Shown piece after piece: positions 34,819 through 37,051 of a DNA stretch of 37,051 nt. The position numbers and the translations under genes are program-made. A model generated the notes under the pieces. It ran no database searches. It was not told the origin of the DNA and saw only the letters and a list, made by a program, of their open reading frames with translations. Each line of letters starts with the position of its first letter. The first letter of the stretch is position 1. Origin of the DNA: Falsiroseomonas oryziterrae (GTDB lineage: Bacteria; Pseudomonadota; Alphaproteobacteria; Acetobacterales; Acetobacteraceae); assembly GCF_021864505.1 (NCBI RefSeq), contig NZ_JAKJIB010000010.1:1-37051 (forward strand). The letters run 5' to 3'.

Positions 34819-35799
34819 TCAGCCGAAATGCCCGCGCCACCAGGCGACGAAGCGGCCGAGCCCGGTGCGAAGGTCCGTGCTGGGGCGCCAGCCGAAGTCG
34901 CGCTGCATCGCCGAGACGTCGGCGAAGGTGGCCGGCACGTCGCCCGGCTGCATCGGCAGCAACTCGCGGACCGCCTTCACCCCGAGCAACTCCTCGAGGA
35001 GCGCGACCATGTCCAGCAGCTCCTCGGGGTGGCTGTTCCCGATGTTGTGGATCCGGTGCGCGGGCTCGGCCGGCGGGTGGTCCAGCACCGCCAGCACGCC
35101 GGAGACGACGTCGTCCACATAGGTGAAGTCGCGCCGCATGCGGCCGCCATTGAACAGGCGGATCGGGCGGCCCTGCAGCATCGCCTCGGTGAACAGCCAA
35201 TAGGCCATGTCGGGCCGTCCCCAGGGCCCGTAGACGGTGAAGAAGCGCAGCCCGCTGATGCGCAGGCCATAGAGCTGCGCGTAGCTCGTCGCCATCAGCT
35301 CCGCCCCGAGCTTGGTCGCGGCGTAGAGCGAGGCGGGGCGGTCGGTGCGGTCGCCCTCGACGAAGGCGCCGTCGGTACGCGAACCGTAGACCGAGCTGGT
35401 CGAGGCGTGCACGAGATGCCGGATCCGTCCCTCGCTGCGGCGCACGCCTTCCAGCACCGCCAGCGTCCCGGTGACGTTCGCCGCTGTGTAGGCGAAGGGC
35501 GCCTCGAGCGACCAGCGCACGCCGGCCTGGGCGCCGAGATGCACGACGCGGTCGAGCCCCGGATGCGCCGCGAAGAGGTCCAGCACCGCGCCGTGGTCGG
35601 CCAGGTCCACCCGGTGGAAGCCGAAGGCGCCGGGCGGCGCGCCGCCGGTCAGCGCCTGGAGTCGCGCATGTTTCAGGGCCGGATCGTAGTAGGGGTTCAG
35701 GTTGTCGAGGCCGACCACCTGTTCGCCGCGCGCCAGCAGGGCCTGGCAGACATGCGCGCCGATGAAGCCGGCGGCGCCGGTGACGAGGATCTGGCCCAC
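34819..35799 (-). CDS. UDP-glucuronate 4-epimerase-like SDR protein
   Basis: A 326-residue extended SDR enzyme expected to interconvert UDP-glucuronate and UDP-galacturonate. It begins [20 protein letters not shown] with the NAD motif, then [20 protein letters not shown] (the LNxYYDxxLK run typical of the GlcA epimerase/CapI group), [30 protein letters not shown] and the catalytic [29 protein letters not shown] is also diagnostic of this group. GTG 35799 is chosen because GAGGGA stands five bases before it; the upstream frame to 35859 is without family similarity. It leads the kdsA-kdsB-kdsD run, linking uronic acid and Kdo supply for lipopolysaccharide or capsule. Confidence 0.9.
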   Translation of the reverse strand: MGQILVTGAAGFIGAHVCQALLARGEQVVGLDNLNPYYDPALKHARLQALTGGAPPGAFGFHRVDLADHGAVLDLFAAHPGLDRVVHLGAQAGVRWSLEAPFAYTAANVTGTLAVLEGVRRSEGRIRHLVHASTSSVYGSRTDGAFVEGDRTDRPASLYAATKLGAELMATSYAQLYGLRISGLRFFTVYGPWGRPDMAYWLFTEAMLQGRPIRLFNGGRMRRDFTYVDDVVSGVLAVLDHPPAEPAHRIHNIGNSHPEELLDMVALLEELLGVKAVRELLPMQPGDVPATFADVSAMQRDFGWRPSTDLRTGLGRFVAWWRGHFG

Positions 35800-36133
35800 G
35801 CTTCCCTCTGCGAACTCTGCGAATCCTGCGCCATGCGCTGCGGCAGCGCCGGGCGACATGCCGCCGGCTGGCCGCGCTCCGGCATGGGCCCGAGGACGGC
35901 GGCCGTTCCGCCAAGGCGGTCAGGATAGCGGCGCGGCATCCCCCCCGCCACCCGCCTCGCGCAGAGGGCGATCGGGGGCGGCGGGGATGGCGCGCAGGTT
36001 GGGCCGTCGCTATGAGGGACCCGCCTTGAGGCCGGGCCGCGCGCCGGCATCCACCGTTTCGGGAACTCGACGTGGGGAGCAGCCCAATCCGCCTCGCGCG
36101 CCGTCGCGCAGCCCCGGCCAGGCCGCGCGTCGC
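35800..36133. other. 334-base divergent intergenic region
   Basis: This separates the leftward epimerase/Kdo run from the rightward GT4-like gene, so it should hold both promoters. I see no TTGACA-like box with a matching -10, no long inverted repeat and no credible short gene. It contains only GC-rich sequence with a G-tract (GGGGGCGGCGGGG around 35973). Confidence 0.45.
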
Positions 36134-37051
36134 ATGAGCCGGGTGAACATCGTCACCTCCGACCGCGGCTGGATCCTCGAAAGGCTGGCGCATGAGATCT
36201 CCCGCCGCCTTCCCTATGTGAGCTTCGGCGACGGTCCCGACCCGGATGCGGCGATCCAGTACTACATGACCTTCGCGTGCCGCCGGCGGCGCCTGTCGCC
36301 GGTCGAGGTCGCCTACTTCGCCCATCTCGAGCCCGAGGGCGAGGCGCATGACCGGTTCTTCGCCGTGGCGCGCGATGTGGAGCACTGCGTCTGCCACGCG
36401 CGGCTCTACGAAGGCGTGCTGCGCGACGCGGGCATCGCGCAGGTGACGACCATCTCGCCCGGCGTCGACCTCGAGACCTTCCAGCCGAAGCTCCGGATCG
36501 GCGTGGTCGGCCGCACCTACCACACCGGGCGCAAGGGCGAGCACCTCGTCGCGCAGGTGATGGACATCCCGGAGATCGAGTGGTCCTTCACCGGCGAGGG
36601 CTGGCCCGGACCTGCCCTGTCCCTGCCCGATGCGGCGATGCCCGACTACTACCGCGGCCTCGACTACGTGCTCGTTCCGGCGCTCTACGAGGGCGGGCCG
36701 ATGTGCGTGGCCGAGGCGCTCGCCTGCGGCACGGAGGTGATCGCGCCTGCGATCGGCTGGGTGCCGGAATTCCCGCACGAAGAATACGAGGTCGGCAACG
36801 CGGCCGACCTGCGGCGCGTGCTGCTCCGACTGGTCGAGAAGAAGCGCGCCCTGCGTGCAAGCGTCCTTGACCGGACCTGGGACGGCTGGGCGGAGGGCCA
36901 TGACCGCGTCTTCCGTGCGGTGGCCGCCGGCGCGGGCCTGTCGCTCGCCCCCGCCGCCCCGCGGTCGCCGCGGCGGACGCGGCCCCGCTCGGTCGGGCTC
37001 TTCCTGCACGGCAACGAGGCGCGGTCGCAGGGCGGTCCGTCGGTGCGCGTG
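36134..37051 (+). CDS. GT4-like glycosyltransferase, 3' end outside the window
   Basis: From ATG 36134 a frame stays open for 306 codons to the window edge. It begins MSRVNIVTSDRGWILERLA. It then shows TTISPGVDLETFQPK (sugar-transfer loop typical of GT4 proteins), RIGVVGRTYHTGRKGEHLVA, WSFTGEGWP, and the C-terminal nucleotide-sugar site DYVLVPALYEGGPMCVAEAL with ACGTEVIAPAIG (the E-x7-E-like region of GT-B enzymes). After residue ~280 a Pro/Arg-rich linker and VGLFLHGNEARSQGGPSVRV may start a second domain that continues outside. It is divergent from the epimerase/Kdo run. The product is probably cytosolic and adds sugar to a surface glycan. Acceptor and donor are unknown. Confidence 0.82.
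   Translation, partial: MSRVNIVTSDRGWILERLAHEISRRLPYVSFGDGPDPDAAIQYYMTFACRRRRLSPVEVAYFAHLEPEGEAHDRFFAVARDVEHCVCHARLYEGVLRDAGIAQVTTISPGVDLETFQPKLRIGVVGRTYHTGRKGEHLVAQVMDIPEIEWSFTGEGWPGPALSLPDAAMPDYYRGLDYVLVPALYEGGPMCVAEALACGTEVIAPAIGWVPEFPHEEYEVGNAADLRRVLLRLVEKKRALRASVLDRTWDGWAEGHDRVFRAVAAGAGLSLAPAAPRSPRRTRPRSVGLFLHGNEARSQGGPSVRV

Overview
This window looks like a chromosomal segment of a high-GC alphaproteobacterium, most likely from the Acetobacteraceae (Roseomonas-like). The taxonomic call is inference. It rests on very high GC with strong G/C third-position bias, a fused IspDF enzyme, an NDUFS4-type accessory subunit of complex I, an alphaproteobacterial Kdo gene set, and a tRNA-Arg(UCU) with encoded CCA.

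Layout. (1) 1-2490: the 3' part of ispDF, then an orphan phage tail-fibre-like gene. (2) 2491-6081 (+): a GT-A glycosyltransferase, a UDP-glucuronate decarboxylase (makes UDP-xylose) and a GT61 glycosyltransferase. (3) 6082-6483: a non-coding gap holding an 80-base relic of a thiolase gene. (4) 13616-6484 (-): a tightly packed run of peroxiredoxin, cysK, cysE, an AstE/AspA-type deacylase, an enoyl-CoA hydratase-like protein, a thiolase, and a two-domain methyltransferase/glycan protein. (5) 13846-14829 (+): a DUF2891 protein. (6) 15186-29543: an accessory glycan region. It has two FkbM methyltransferase-GT61 fusions, two stand-alone GT61 proteins on opposite strands, an SGNH-like/helical/glycosyltransferase fusion coupled to a GSCFA protein, and a 1156-residue GT8-like/methyltransferase/GT61 protein. 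(7) 29655-29731 (-): tRNA-Arg. (8) 29869-31644 (+): a TpsB/Omp85-type outer-membrane transporter with no visible TpsA partner. (9) 35799-31822 (-): UDP-glucuronate 4-epimerase, kdsA, kdsB, kdsD and the NDUFS4-like gene. (10) 36134 to the right edge (+): a GT4-like glycosyltransferase running off the window.

The theme is assembly of surface glycan. Sugar-nucleotide supply (UDP-xylose, UDP-galacturonate, CMP-Kdo) flanks a dense set of glycosyltransferases. Many of these are fused to methyltransferases or SGNH/GSCFA-like (acyl transfer or removal) domains. Six GT61 modules, in two sequence subfamilies and with four kinds of domain architecture, lie within about 25 kb. This expansion is the most unusual part of the window and may be a modular system for building and decorating a methylated, possibly xylose-containing glycan. 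No CRISPR array, insertion sequence, integrase or rRNA was seen.
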